A stretch of 64,000 nucleotides of DNA from Pseudophaeomoniella oleicola (GCA_003868215.1 QWDQ01000055.1:62001-126000), one strand, 5' to 3'. Numbered from the stretch's first letter, positions 32,322 through 44,094 are shown. Program-made: numbers and translations. Notes: generated by a model not told the origin, from the letters alone.

Positions 32322-35300
32322 ATGGCCTCTCTTTCGCATTCGTTGCGTACTGTCATTTCCTTCCTCCTTGTCTTTTGTACCTTGGATACTTTTGCTCGAA
32401 GCATTATTACAGGTAAACCCAATGCAGTCATCAAGCCCTACAAGCGAGAGCTCCTACAGGATATTGTATGGTCCGATTCCACGAACAATCATGACAGCTA
32501 ACTCTCATAGGTGACTTGGGACGAACACTCTCTATTTGTCCATGGTGAACGGATCTTCTTCTACTCCGGTGAATTTCATCCGTTCAGATTACCAGTGACG
32601 GACTTGTGGCTTGATGTCTTTCAGAAGATCAAAGCTCTTGGCTACAATGGTGTCTCCTTCTATACAGATTGGGCACTGTTGGAAGGAACACCAGGAAACT
32701 TTACCGCTGAGGGCATATTTGCTTTGGAGCCTTTCTTCGAGGCGGCAACTCAGGCCGGTATCTACCTCCTCGCTCGTCCGGGCCCCTACATCAATGCAGA
32801 AGTAGCCGGCGGCGGGTTCCCAGGCTGGCTGCAGCGTGATCCAGCAATCCTGCGAACCAATGAAACCATGTACGAGACGGCGACTGATAATTATGTTGCC
32901 CACATCGGCTCTATTATAGCGGCAGCGCAGATAACAAATGGCGGACCCGTCATCCTTTTACAACCCGAAAACGAGTATACGAGTGCGGCAACTTGGGTCA
33001 CATTTCCTGACTATGATTACATGGCATACGTTGAGCAACAGTATCGTAACGCAGGAATTGTTGTCCCGTTCATCAGCAACGACGCGTCCCCCAGAGGCAT
33101 CTTTGCTCCTGGGCAACCCACTTCTGTGGACATCTACGGACATGATGGATACCCCCTTCGGTTTGACTGTAAGTTCAGTTCACTCCACACCCATCGGAGG
33201 GTTGCTGACCCAATAGGCGCCAATCCCTATACTTGGCCCATCGGTAATCTGCCCACGACTTGGCGTGCTTTGCATTTAGAACAGAGTCCCAGCACGCCTT
33301 ACTCGTTGGTCGAATTCCAAGGTGGTTCTTTTGATCCCTGGTCAGTAGCTGCCTATCTCTCATGGCATCATTGTATTCACGTCCATATAGGGGAGGTCTT
33401 GGTTTTGCGCAATGTGCCGAGCTCTTGAACCATGAGTTCGAAAGAGTCTTTTACAAGAACGACTTCAGCTTCGGTGTTACGATTTTCAACGTTTATATGG
33501 TATGAATTCTTACGACCATAGTAGGCAATGCTGATAAACTACAGACGTATGGTGGAACTAACTGGGGAAACTTGGGTCACCCTGGTGGCTATACATCCTA
33601 CGACTATGGTGCCGTCATTGCAGAAGACCGCACAATAACACGTGAGAAATATAGTGAGGCCAAACTGGAAGCGCAATTCCTGCAAGCGTCTCCTGCTTAT
33701 CTGACGGCCACTCCGGGAAATCTGACCAATGGAACCTACGCCACCAGCGAACTTTCTGTGACTCCCCTCTTTGGTAATACGACAAACTTCTATGTAGTCC
33801 GCCATGCCAACTATGCGTCGCTTGACTCGACTTCTTACTACCTCACTGTTCCCACAAGTGCAGGGATGGTCACCATTCCCCAGCTTGGCGGGTCCTTGAC
33901 CTTAAGCGGTCGTGACTCGAAGATCCATGTAACAGACTACGATGTTGGTGGTATCAATCTTATCTATACGTCTGCAGAGATCTACACCTGGAAGACGTCT
34001 GGTGCCAAGAACGTCCTGCTGGTGTATGGCGGCGCTGATGAGACCCATGAGATGGCATTCCCTACGTCTTTGGGCAGGCCGACCGTTGATGGCAGTGGAG
34101 TTTTACTGTCGACGAATGGTTCTACGACGATTGTCAATTGGAATGTTAGCCCGACTCGGCGAGTACTGCATTTCGGGGATAGGCTGGATGTCTATCTACT
34201 CTGGCGTAATGATGTGTACAACTATTGGGTATTGGAACTTCCAGCTGCTGCTCCCATTGGCAATTTCACGTCCCCTTCGAAGTCCTCTATCATCGCAAAA
34301 GCTGGCTATCTCCTTCGTACTGCTTCCATAACTGGCAGTACACTCTACCTTACTGGCGATCTAAATGCTACGGCCTCGTTGGAGGTGGTGGCGGGGGCTC
34401 CAAATGTCACATCTGTTTACTTCAATGGGAATAGACTCTCCGTCTCACGTACAAATAGCAGTACTCTCACGGCGTCGCTCACGTATAGTCCTCCCAGCAT
34501 TGAGATCCCAGCTCTTTCCAACCAAGTCTGGAAGTATCTTGATTCTCTGCCGGAAATCCAGGCCTCATACGACGATTCCTTATGGCCTGTCGCTAATCAC
34601 CCTACTACTAACAATACTGTTCAAAATCTGACAACACCAACGTCCTTATTTGCTGATGATTATGGATATCATACTGGCTCTTTGATATATCGCGGCCACT
34701 TCACCTCAACTGGCAACGAATCGACATTCTATCTGTCTGCCCAAGGTGGCAGTGCATTTGGTTACTCAGTCTGGCTCAATTCTACCTTCATTGCATCTTG
34801 GAACGGCTACGATGCAGCATCCTCCGGAAACGATACGTATCCTCTGCCAACGTTGACAAGTGGCAATACCTATGTCTTGACCGTAGTGATGGACCATATG
34901 GGACTCGATGAAAGCTACACCCCCGGTTACGACGGGATGAAAGATCCGCGGGGTATTCTCGACTATGCATTATCGGGCCATCCTCAAGCTGACATTGTTT
35001 GGAAGCTCACGGGAAATCTCGGAGGCGAGCAATACCAGGATCATGTCCGTGGACCGCTCAACGAAGGAGGCTTTTACATCGAACGTCAAGGATATCATCA
35101 GCCTGAACCGCCTTCGACCAATTGGACCACAGCCTCTCCATTCACTGGCCTGTCTTCCGCCGGCATTGGCTTCTACACGACAGCATTCGATCTTGATATT
35201 CCTTCAGGCTACGACGTTCCAATGAGTTTTTCATTCACCAACACCACCAGCGGGTCTAACGGAACAACGCCGCATTATCGTGTGCAGCTATTCGTGAACG

Positions 35301-35593
35301 GTTATCAATTCGGAAAATACGGTAAGTAATAACCCCAAGAGAGTAATACCATCTCGCTAACATCCATCTTCTCAGTCAACAACGTAGGCCCTCAAACCTC
35401 CTTTCCGGTCCCGGAGGGTATTCTCAACTACAATGGTAGAAACCACATCGGCCTAACGCTGTGGTCTCTCGATCCCAATGGCGCCAGATTGGGAGCTCTG
35501 GATCTGAACGTTGACATGGTTATTCAGTCGGCGTACCTGAAGCCGGCCCTGTCGCCGCAACCTGCATGGACGGCCAGGTCAGGTGCTTACTAA
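32322..35593 (+). CDS. Secreted beta-galactosidase, GH35 (LacA type)
   Basis: Family GH35 enzymes hydrolyse terminal beta-galactose from plant cell-wall glycans. Six exons (32322-32465, 32511-33168, 33217-33340, 33391-33499, 33545-35321, 35376-35593) give 1009 residues, matching the about 1000-residue fungal LacA enzymes. A signal peptide ([16 protein letters not shown]) opens it. The TIM barrel has [11 protein letters not shown]-like [12 protein letters not shown], the acid/base Glu in [10 protein letters not shown] (about residue 203) and the nucleophile in [13 protein letters not shown] (about residue 300), then [20 protein letters not shown]. Beta-sandwich domains follow, rich in N-glycosylation sites, including IYRGHFTST and [18 protein letters not shown]. 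Every splice junction keeps frame. An expected role is feeding on plant pectin or galactan side chains. Confidence 0.95.
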
Positions 35594-36114
35594 ATTAGGA
35601 AGCTGTACTCAGACCTGTGGTTCGTACACGGGTGAGAACAATCATCGTTTTCCTGGATCGAGGTAGCATACGAATACGAGAATGATTAAGGTTATATACC
35701 TAGTAAAGTAGGGAAAATGGAGCTTTACGAGCTTGTATTGATCCATAAAAGCTCGATACCAGCTATACCACTGCATTAACAGCTTATTTCGTAAGCTAGG
35801 TTGGGTAGATAGGGAGTTCAATACCATCCCATAAAAAAAGGACCTATCATTCACATGAATAGAAAGTAGATAAGAAGTGTCGGTCAGTCTGTCTGTCTGT
35901 CTGATACAAACAGCCAAACCCCTCCCCCCCTCTCTTTCAACAAGAATAATTATATCACCAAAAGCGTATCTCTCTCTCCCTCCCTCTCTTTAAGAATCGA
36001 AGTGATGTTTTTTTCCAAGGAAAGAAACGTGTGTCTGTTCATGTCGTCCCAGATAGTCAAATGCCATACTAGCTGCCTGCCTGACTACCTGACTGCCTGA
36101 CTGGTTGACTGTGT
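35594..36114. other. Intergenic with CTGT, CT and CCTGA simple repeats
   Basis: Convergent 3' regions of the beta-galactosidase and the small peptide gene. Simple runs include CTGT at 35884-35903, a C/T-rich tract at about 35922-35990, and CCTGACTG-like units at 36071-36106. No gene is seen. Confidence 0.55.
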
Positions 36115-36285
36115 TTACATGACGGTACATGAATAGAAGGGTTGAGATTCGGTTTCGGAATTCATGACGGTGCATGAATAGAATGGTTGAGATTCGGTTT
36201 CGGATTTCATGACCGTACAGCTATAAAAAGGCTGGGATTCGGAGTTCATGACGGTGCATGAATAGAAGGGGTGTTGGGCGACCAT
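36115..36285 (-). CDS. Candidate multi-copy CaaX (lipopeptide) pheromone precursor, 56 aa
   Basis: A 56-residue frame starting in a good context (ACAAGATGG) with no signal peptide. After MVAQH it repeats the octapeptide PFYSCTVM four times, at residues 6-13, 19-26, 34-41 and 49-56. The spacers are NSESQ, KSETESQ and NSETESQ, and the stop follows the last CTVM directly. CTVM at a C terminus is a CaaX box, with Met favouring farnesylation, as in ascomycete a-factor-like pheromones, which also lack signal peptides and leave through an ABC exporter. Copies 2 and 3 differ at seven of 24 bases of the octapeptide, all synonymous and including AGC versus TCA serine, which indicates selection on the peptide. 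No dibasic Kex2 site is present, so release of the internal copies is unexplained. Related h-type precursors with repeated CTVM/CSVM are known from Trichoderma. A TATA-like TTCATAAATA lies about 165 nt upstream. Confidence 0.72.
   Translation of the reverse strand: MVAQHPFYSCTVMNSESQPFYSCTVMKSETESQPFYSCTVMNSETESQPFYSCTVM
36118..36270. repeat. Imperfect tandem repeat encoding the CTVM peptide copies
   Basis: Four direct repeats of 39-45 nt, each containing CATGAC(G/C)GT(A/G)CA on the plus strand. Copies 3 and 4 are nearly identical; copy 2 has drifted at silent sites only within its octapeptide. The repeat is the coding part of the gene on the minus strand, not an independent satellite. Confidence 0.85.
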
Positions 36286-37343
36286 CTTGTCTTTCGTCTT
36301 AGAACTTTTTTTGAGATTCGATTTATTGGGGATTGTGTGTGTGTGTGTGCGTGTATGTGTGTACAAAGTGGGATTTGCTTGTGATATATGAAGAGAGACA
36401 AGAGAGGAAATAGGCAGAGATGGGAAGGGCGGGAAGGAGGTATTTATGAAGGAAGAAAAAAAAGAATCAAAGCTTCCACGGTGCCACAGGGGATATAGAC
36501 AAGAAAGGGACTTCGAGGCTTTGAAGAAACAACGAAAGATTGCCACGGGTATACTTCGAAACACCGGAAGTGTGATCGATCACGAGGTTCGATTGAGGGC
36601 CTTCTGCGATGGGAGGGCAAGCAAAACATCGTACTCCGTGGTTGAAGGATTCTTGATATTGTTCATGTTAAGCTTAGTATTGTTGTGCTCCCTCCTGGAC
36701 AAACAAAGAAGAGTGAGTACGCAAGGTCGGGGTCTGGAAATGAGCATGATATCATGTTGTGATGAAAGGGAACAGCGCGTGAGATGGGGAGTAACGCGAA
36801 GTAATATGACGATATGGATGGCCATGCGATGGAGGTGTAGAAACGGGAGTTGAACTGGCACTCATTGGTTTTGTCGCAGCAGAAGAGGGTAGGATTTTTG
36901 TAACACTTTGCGGCAAACTTATACAGAGCTCCGAGGACAGAGTAGGCGGTACTTGGATCTCCGGCTGGCCATCAGAATAACAACAGACATGTGACAGACC
37001 AATCTTGCAGATAGCAGATAGCTTGAGCTACGTGAAGTGAAGTCCGAGCCTGGGCAGGTATACTCATGTCAATGTTGAGATATACCTACCAACACTTACA
37101 TGTCAACGGTGAAGAGGGCAATGACAGTTCCACGAAGCTGTCGTCGGCAACGATGCTTGGCGATCCGATTCGGGTAACTGAATAGGAGAACAATAGTAAA
37201 GGGCATTCTTTGTCAAAGTACCATGTACCTCGTATTGTTCATGTGTACAGGAATTCTCGTTGGTCAATTATACTCAATCTAGAATCTAGTGAAAGGGAGC
37301 CTGCATATACGTCAGTTTCAGCTCTAACACACACTTGAGTATC
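36286..37343. other. Leader/promoter of the peptide gene and 3' region of cyanase
   Basis: On the minus strand this runs from the cyanase stop to the peptide-gene start. A GT/GTGC dinucleotide repeat at about 36335-36362 would sit in the untranslated leader. A TATA-like TTCATAAATA (minus strand) is at 36441-36450. No further gene is supported. Confidence 0.5.
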
Positions 37344-37968
37344 TTACCATTTTCCTCTCAAAGTGATAACAGCCCAGTTGTTACCATCCTTGTCAACTTC
37401 CTTCTCTACCTTGGTCGAGAAAGAAATGGCGCTCATGATGCCATCACCGAATTTCTCGTTCAAGACGGCCTTGTAGGCATATCCATAGTTCTGGACGATC
37501 TCGTACAGACGGTAGATCAAGGGTTCCTTTGGTGGCATCTCAATGGACTTTCCACGGTCTGGGAAACCGCTCAATTGTGCTTCCAAGGTGGCTTTATCTA
37601 CCTCGAGAAAGGTGGAAAGCTTGTCGATATCCTCTGGCGATGCGCGGGCCTGACCATAGAACATCGCAGCAATAGCTACCTCATTGCGACCCAATTCTTG
37701 GGCGATTGTCTCGAAGGATACTTGTTTCTTGGCCTTTGCGGCGAACAGGGTTTCTGAGGAGCCGGGCAGCTTAGGGTGTTGCGATACCTGGTGTTGTCAG
37801 CAATGCTACTCGAGGTCATGAGTGTTCTGGGAAGCTCACGTCAAGCGTGGTGAGCGACATGTTGGACTTGTAGCGACGAGCGATAGGCTGGACAGCAGCG
37901 AAGGGTGTCGTGGGGTGCAATTTGGAGGCGTGTGTAGCTACACGAAGAGATGAACGGAAGAGAGACAT
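37344..37968 (-). CDS. Cyanate hydratase (cyanase) with N-terminal extension
   Basis: Cyanase converts cyanate and bicarbonate to CO2 and ammonia (via carbamate), detoxifying cyanate and releasing nitrogen. Exons 37968-37840 and 37787-37344 give 190 residues. The helical N-terminal domain ([34 protein letters not shown]) and the dimer C-terminal domain ([20 protein letters not shown]) are complete. By alignment to the bacterial enzyme the catalytic triad is Arg136, Glu139 and Ser162, with the 3- and 23-residue spacings preserved. Bacterial cyanase is about 156 residues; the extra 36 here are basic, Ser-rich and acid-free ([16 protein letters not shown]...ARRYKSN), like a mitochondrial presequence. 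An internal Met (MSLTTLD) would give the usual cytosolic length, so dual localisation by two starts is possible. Confidence 0.95.
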
Positions 37969-39040
37969 GGTGAGATAGAGCTTGCCTATGAAGGAAAGCT
38001 GAAAAGAGGAAGTCAATTAGAAGAATTGGACTCGCGTGTCAAGGTCAAGAGCGCAATTGGTCGAAACCCTTTCTTTCTGTCCGATGTTCGCAGTGAAATG
38101 GACATGGATATACTTCGGCAGTCTTTCTATCATGACGATCAGTGATGGGATGCGGGGAAGGCTGAGATGTCCTTATGTCATAACTCTGAGCTTTACCTGA
38201 GTGAGATATCTTGCCAAGGAGTATTCTTAACTGTCATTTGATTCTAAGGTCGATCCTTTAACCATCCCAAGCAGATCTAGACAGCGCCTTTTCCTACCTA
38301 GGGAGGTGAGCATCCCTATCGTCTTCAAGTGCCGCCGTAGATCTTTTGATAAGCATGCAGAAGATCTGTCTAGTAGTACTACGTAGTAGATACAGAGTAG
38401 CTGGAGAGTACTGTAGCAATCAGTGGTTTCTTGGTAATACTTTAGCACAGGTTACGTGATAGGCGAACTCTCGGTAATTCTCTAGGGCTTCCTCAGCTTC
38501 ATGGTACTACGATACACCGAGACAGCCACTTCCTCCCAATCTGTTCTAGTTATATCACGTCCCCCACCTCAGACTTTATGGGTTAAGTAATTACATGGAA
38601 ATAGTTACCGTACCACAACTCTTGAATGGATCAGCTTGGGATTATTTACCATCAGACAAAATACGCACAGATGCTATATAGGAAGTTGCAACAAGCCAAT
38701 TGACTAGGAAATCCCCAGATTCATGATTGAAGGAATCATGACGGCCGAACACGATATTGGGCATCCAAACCACGGCTGATGTGTTTCAGCCCTGTACAAG
38801 TAATAGCTGAGCTCTCCACCAATGATGCATGCCAATGTCTGCCCCTCGTCGTAACCTGCTTTCGCCGAGCTGACTGCTCTTTCCAAGACGGCAATGTGAC
38901 TCTCTAGCATTTGGTTTCGCGAACGTTATTCCTGCAACATATTGGAAGCTTCCTGTGACATCTGGCTTATTCTTCGTTTCCTCCTTTTTCATCTCTCCTG
39001 TCGACGTGCTTCCAGAATCTAATCAGTAACACCCCGCAGT
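37969..39040. other. Divergent promoter region, cyanase / phospholipase D
   Basis: 1.07 kb with a copy of the TAGTACTACGTAGTA palindrome at 38373-38388. No gene is seen; several short open frames have no coding character. Confidence 0.5.
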
Positions 39041-42000
39041 ATGTCAAACGGAGATGAGGGGTTGGCTTATGGCGACTACCATGGAGATCATGACGATGTG
39101 AGAGACCTCTCCTCCATCGATAGAGCTGATGAATGACATGTCTTGGTCCAGAAGCAGGAATCGGGATCATTCTTTGGACACTTGACCAGTGGAATACGGC
39201 ATCTCAAGTCAGAGCTTGGAGGCAAAGTCGAGGAAGAGAAGAAGACACACGTAGCCGGCGCGGCAGGGTTGTCGGGACACAGATATGGAAGCTTTGTTTC
39301 TCCCAAAGATGGAAATGACGTGAAGTGGTATGTTGATGGTTGTGGGTATATGTACGCCGTCTCCCGAGCCTTGGAGGCTGCTACAGAATCCATCTGGATT
39401 TTAGACTGTGAGTCTGTCGGTATATACTCTCATGCATCAACTCACTTGCACCAGGGTGGCTATCGCCGGAACTGTATCTACGACGCCCTCCTTCCAAAAA
39501 TGAGCAGTATCGACTGGATCGGATGCTCAAAGCAGCTGCTGAGCGCGGTGTGAAAGTTAGCATCATAGTGTACAAAGAGGTAAGGACTCCAGTCTCTGTG
39601 ACAGCACCCCTTTCATGACTGGATCAAGGCTAAAGCGAGTTCATTCATCTAGGTAACGCAAGCTTTGACCCGTAAGTACCTCAACCCTACTCTTCCAGAC
39701 TATCTGCATTCATTCCTGCCGTCGTCTACCGACGAGTTTACTTCTCTCCTTGTCCGCCTTGGTCTCATGGCAACCACCACTGCCATACAATACATGGAGG
39801 AAGGAAATCCACTGATAGCACCACCAATTACAGTATCTTCAAGTCATACCAAACACGCCTTGGAAGATCTGCATCCCAACATTGCAGTCTTCCGTCATCC
39901 TGACCATCTCCCGGACAAGCAAACCCTTGCTTCTTCGATCATGTCTTCGTTCCAGAATCTAAAGCTCGGGGCGTCATCGATAAGCAAAATGTCCAGTGAT
40001 ACTCTCCAGGGCCTGTATGGCATCACAGATGATGTCATTCTGTATTGGGCTCATCACGAGAAGCTGTGTCTGGTAGACGGACAGGTCGCGTTCATGGGAG
40101 GTCTTGATCTTTGTTTTGGTCGATGGGATACGAATCAACATTCTATCGCGGATGCTCATCCCAGTGACCTCAATGCCATTGTCTATCCTGGGCAAGATTA
40201 CAACAACGCACGCATCGCAGACTTTGACAGTGTTTCCCACTGGGATCAGAACAAGGTTGACAGAAAGCAGTATTCCAGGATGGGTTGGTCTGACGTAGCC
40301 ATGAGTTTGCATGGACCTTGTGTGCAAGACCTTCGAAAGCACTTCGTTGACCGGTGGAATTTCGTTTACGAAGAGAAGTACAACGTTCGAGAGGATAAGA
40401 GGTACTACAAATTGTCCCTCGATGGTCACATATACAATCAAGCAATCATTGCGGAGAATGACAAGCCGCCGGTACATCATCACTTCCGCGATAAATTCCT
40501 CCATGATTTCAAGGAACCTTTCGAGGGACACGCCTACGATATGCGGCAGCGCTTTGGCAACCATTTTGGTCAACACCGAGGCGGCATACCATGCCAGCTC
40601 GTCCGAAGCTGTACCACGTGGAGCAATGGCACGCCGACGGAGCACTCAATCCAGAATGCATATATCGACGTAATCGAGAACAGTCAGCATTTCGTTTACA
40701 TTGAAAATCAGTTCTTCATAACAGCGACGGATAAAGATCAGAGACCTGTGGAAAACAGGATAGGAGAGGCAATAGTCAACAGGATTCTCAGAGCTGCATC
40801 CGCAGGGGATAAGTTCAAGGTCATTGTCCTCATTCCTAGCGTTCCCGGGTTTGCAGGTGATTTGAAAGATGATGCTGCTCTCGGCACCCGCGCCATTATG
40901 GAGTTTCAGTATCATTCAATTAATCGGGGCCATGGTCATTCAATCATGGAAAAGATCGCGAAAGCAGGGTATGATCCGAAAGACTATATTCGCTTCTACA
41001 ATCTCAGGAACTATGATCGCATCAATGCTAGCAGTACCATGAGTCAGATCGAGAAGCAGAGCGGTGTAGGCTATGAGGAAGCCCGCATGCAACATGATGA
41101 ACAAGTTGGTGCTGGCTATGCAGGTCAAGGTGAGGACGTTACGAAGAAAGATTCTCTCTTCGATCGTTATCAACGTGCCGCTGGTGACAGCAATGCTAAC
41201 GCTCGGTGGGACTCGGTGGCTGAATGTTACATGTTGAATGGCCCAGATATCCGGGATGTGCCATGGGATGGACCCGGTGATCTATCTGAAATTGATGCCT
41301 TTGTCAGTGAAGAGCTTTACATTCATTCCAAGGTACGGAGCAGGACTCGGTCGTTCTAACTTATCATACTAACGTAAGACAGATTCTTGTTGCCGATGAT
41401 CGCATTGTTATCTGCGGATCTGCCAACCTGAATGACCGATCTCAACTCGGAACGCACGATTCCGAAATCGCCTTGGTCATCGAAGATCCCACTCCTGTCG
41501 ACTCTGTCATGAATGGCCAGCCATGGCAAGCGTCCCGCTTTGCTTCATCATTGCGCAGGCAGTTGTTCCGCAAGCACATTGGTCTGCTACCGGCCCAAGA
41601 TATGGAAAAACCGGATGCGAATTTTGAGCCTGTGGGAGTTGCTAATCAATACGATTGGGGCTCCGAGGAGGATCACCTCGTCGAAGATCCGCTGTCTCCT
41701 CAATTTGACGCTTTGTGGACTGGTCGTGCTCGGGTCAACACCGAAGTTTTCAGGCAGATCTTCCATCCTGTACCAGATGATACCATTCGTACTTGGAAGG
41801 ACTACGAGAAATTCTATGAGTACTATTTCGAGAAGGCTGACAAGGAAGCTGATGACAAGGAAGGCAAAAGCAAGCCGGCCCGCTATGAATGGGGACATGT
41901 CATTCGTGAAAACTTCGCTCCTGGAGACGAGGGTCTTCGACAGGTGAAGGATCTGTTGAGTCAAGTCCGGGGTACATTGGTGGAAATGCCGTTGCTTTTC

Positions 42001-42069
42001 CTGGACAAGGAAGACATTGCTAAAACAGGAGCAAGCCTAAATGCCCTGACAGAGCCTATCTATACATGA
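39041..42069 (+). CDS. Phospholipase D (fungal PldA-type)
   Basis: Phospholipase D hydrolyses phosphatidylcholine to phosphatidic acid. Six exons (39041-39097, 39152-39407, 39455-39579, 39653-39671, 39834-41332, 41383-42069) give 880 residues. Exon 4 is only 19 nt (VTQALT). The first HKD motif is HHEKLCLVDGQVAFMGGLDL; the second is created by splicing at IHSK|ILVADDRIVICGSANLND. Between them are the family's GWSDVAMSLHGPCVQDL, VYIENQFFITAT, and IRFYNLRNYDRIN. No PX or PH domain precedes the catalytic core, so this is the short fungal class rather than the SPO14 type. The intron after exon 4 is 162 nt, a multiple of three and without stops, so its retention would add 54 residues; the GTAAGT donor and the family alignment support splicing. 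Confidence 0.94.
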
Positions 42070-42708
42070 TGAAGGGCACGTGGTGACCACAGGCCATCAA
42101 AGCTCGGGTGGCTTATGTAGAAGCAGCATAAGGCAATGGAAGATTTGGTTTCTACGGTGAACGGGATCTCAGCTCCTTAGATGCGTAGACCTTTTATCAT
42201 GACGCTGTGTTGATGATCACGAATAACATGTAGATATACCATGGAATGAGTGCTGCGCCCTTTGAACACTGTTTCATTCCCATCTGAGAGCTCAGACCAC
42301 GACGCTCATTAACAAACATACAAATCATGTGCTCTTCAAGTTAAACGAGCCCTGGAAGATGCTTCGCGTTTGGTACCGCGTCATTGCCTTTAGGACGGTC
42401 CCTTGACTTTCCTCTCACTGCTCATCACATTCAGAATTCTCTCCGCGGATGATCTTGACTCTCAACATCCACTGATCAAGTGAATGTACCACTACAGCAC
42501 TGGCTCATGCCGGTGAATCTACTCCGGTTGCATCTTTTCCATTACCGGACCTCATTTTCGCTCCTACCACGTTCAATCAACAAATTCATTTGAGTCGGTG
42601 GCCTTGACATACATCAGACGCTCACAAAATATTTCTTGAGGCTGTGTAACTCCTTCCCATAGTTTACCTGGAGATCATGCACGACGGTTTCTAACCCAAC
42701 AGAACACC
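42070..42708. other. Intergenic, phospholipase D to zinc finger gene
   Basis: 0.64 kb of tandem spacer. Nothing recognisable beyond ordinary untranslated and promoter DNA. Confidence 0.5.
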
Positions 42709-44094
42709 ATGATGAAATGCACTTATCCTCGCTGCAACAAGCAGTTCGACACCGTCAATGAGATGAGACGGCACAAGCAACTTGCGCCCGAACACCACTA
42801 TTGCAACAAGTGCGACGTTGACTGCGAAGATGACTCGGAACTTCATATCCACAAATTGATCAGTTCCAGGCACAGTCAGTAGGCTCCAAGATCTAGGGTC
42901 AAATGCTAACTCGAGCCATAGTTGCTTGTCCAATTTGCGCTTTGGATTTCAAGAGTGAAGCCGGACGTGCAACGCATGTCAGACAGGTAAACAGATATTT
43001 TCCCGTGAACTACCAGTGCCCAATCTAACTGATGAGCAGAGCCATCCAACGAACCAGAGACTTCCATGTCCTGGTTGCCACCAGGTCTTTCCGCGAGCGC
43101 ATCTCCTAGTGAGGCATATGGAGAAGAATGAATGCAATGTCATCAGTGTGGAAGAGTTCGAGGAACGACGTGCAAAGAAGCAAGTCCTGAAAACACATTT
43201 CGAGAATGGTATCAGTTCAGATGCTTACACTCTTCACCGTTCGATGAAATACTCATTGTCTTCAAGCGAGGCACATGGAGTTCCATTGAGCAACTCCACA
43301 CAAAATCTCAGTGACGACAACGTTGGAATGAACGACAATGCCACGCGTGAACATATTGCTCGTTTCCAAGAGCGTTTCAGCCAGATGAAACTCCCGAAAC
43401 TGGCAGAACAAGGGATCACTGAAGAGAAACAGCCCTCTCTACCAAAGGGAGAAAGTCGAAATGCTGAGCAATCCATTGTCAGCCATCAGGGTGGACCCGA
43501 GGATCTGATTGACATCGCGAATTTGCACATCACTAGCAGGAAGAAGGAACACGAGGCTGCCAGAACCTTAGCTGATAAGATGTTTCCCAATGTTGCTTCT
43601 TCAGAGGTAGAAAGACGCTCTGTAAAGGACTCAAGTACATCTGTTTGGGAGGAAGAAGAAGTCGACGGCAGCAACGTCGATTCCAGTCACGTGGATATCA
43701 CCGCATATGATGCCAGCAAATTCTTCAACCCTTTCGAGGCTAAGTACGTCTGTCCTGCTGAACATTGCAATCAGACTTTTGAGACTGCGAGAGGATTTGA
43801 CGCGCATCTGATCTCGAGGTACCATATAGGAGGAACGACACGGTATGTTGAGTATACTCTCTTGCATCGAAAGACATTAACACAAGGTCTAGTTGCCCTG
43901 GTTGCCTCCGCATGTTCCGAAACACTGCTGCTCTGATTGCCCATTGCGAATCTTCGACCAAGCGCTGCACCATTAGTCAATCCACAAACTACAACCAAAT
44001 GATGAGAGAGCTTAGCGGAGGTCTTATCGGAACTGAAGGACACCATGTCGATGGTTCTATCAAATACGTCGCTCCAAAGAAAGGACTGTGGTAG
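42709..44094 (+). CDS. C2H2-type zinc finger protein (411 aa)
   Basis: Four exons (42709-42874, 42922-42986, 43040-43842, 43893-44094) give 411 residues. Zinc fingers cluster at both ends: CTYPRCNKQFDTVNEMRRH, CNKCDVDCEDDSELHIH, CPICALDFKSEAGRATHVRQSH and CPGCHQVFPRAHLLVRH in the first 120 residues, and CPAEHCNQTFETARGFDAH then CPGCLRMFRNTAALIAHC near the C terminus. The second C-terminal finger is completed by the last splice. The middle is Ser/Glu-rich and has no recognised domain. The paired fingers with short CxxC loops resemble fungal C2H2 proteins of unknown target; a DNA- or RNA-binding role is likely. A second in-frame ATG follows the first directly. Confidence 0.87.

Noticed and set aside
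36115-36270. Regular direct repeats that superficially look like a CRISPR or satellite array
   Set aside because: The organism is eukaryotic, there are only four imperfect units, and the pattern is fully explained by a coding repeat with silent differences.
36286-36564. In-frame extension of the CTVM peptide frame upstream to 36564
   Set aside because: It crosses a GT/CA microsatellite and C/T-rich leader DNA with no protein character; the ATG at 36285 has a good context and starts the repeats.
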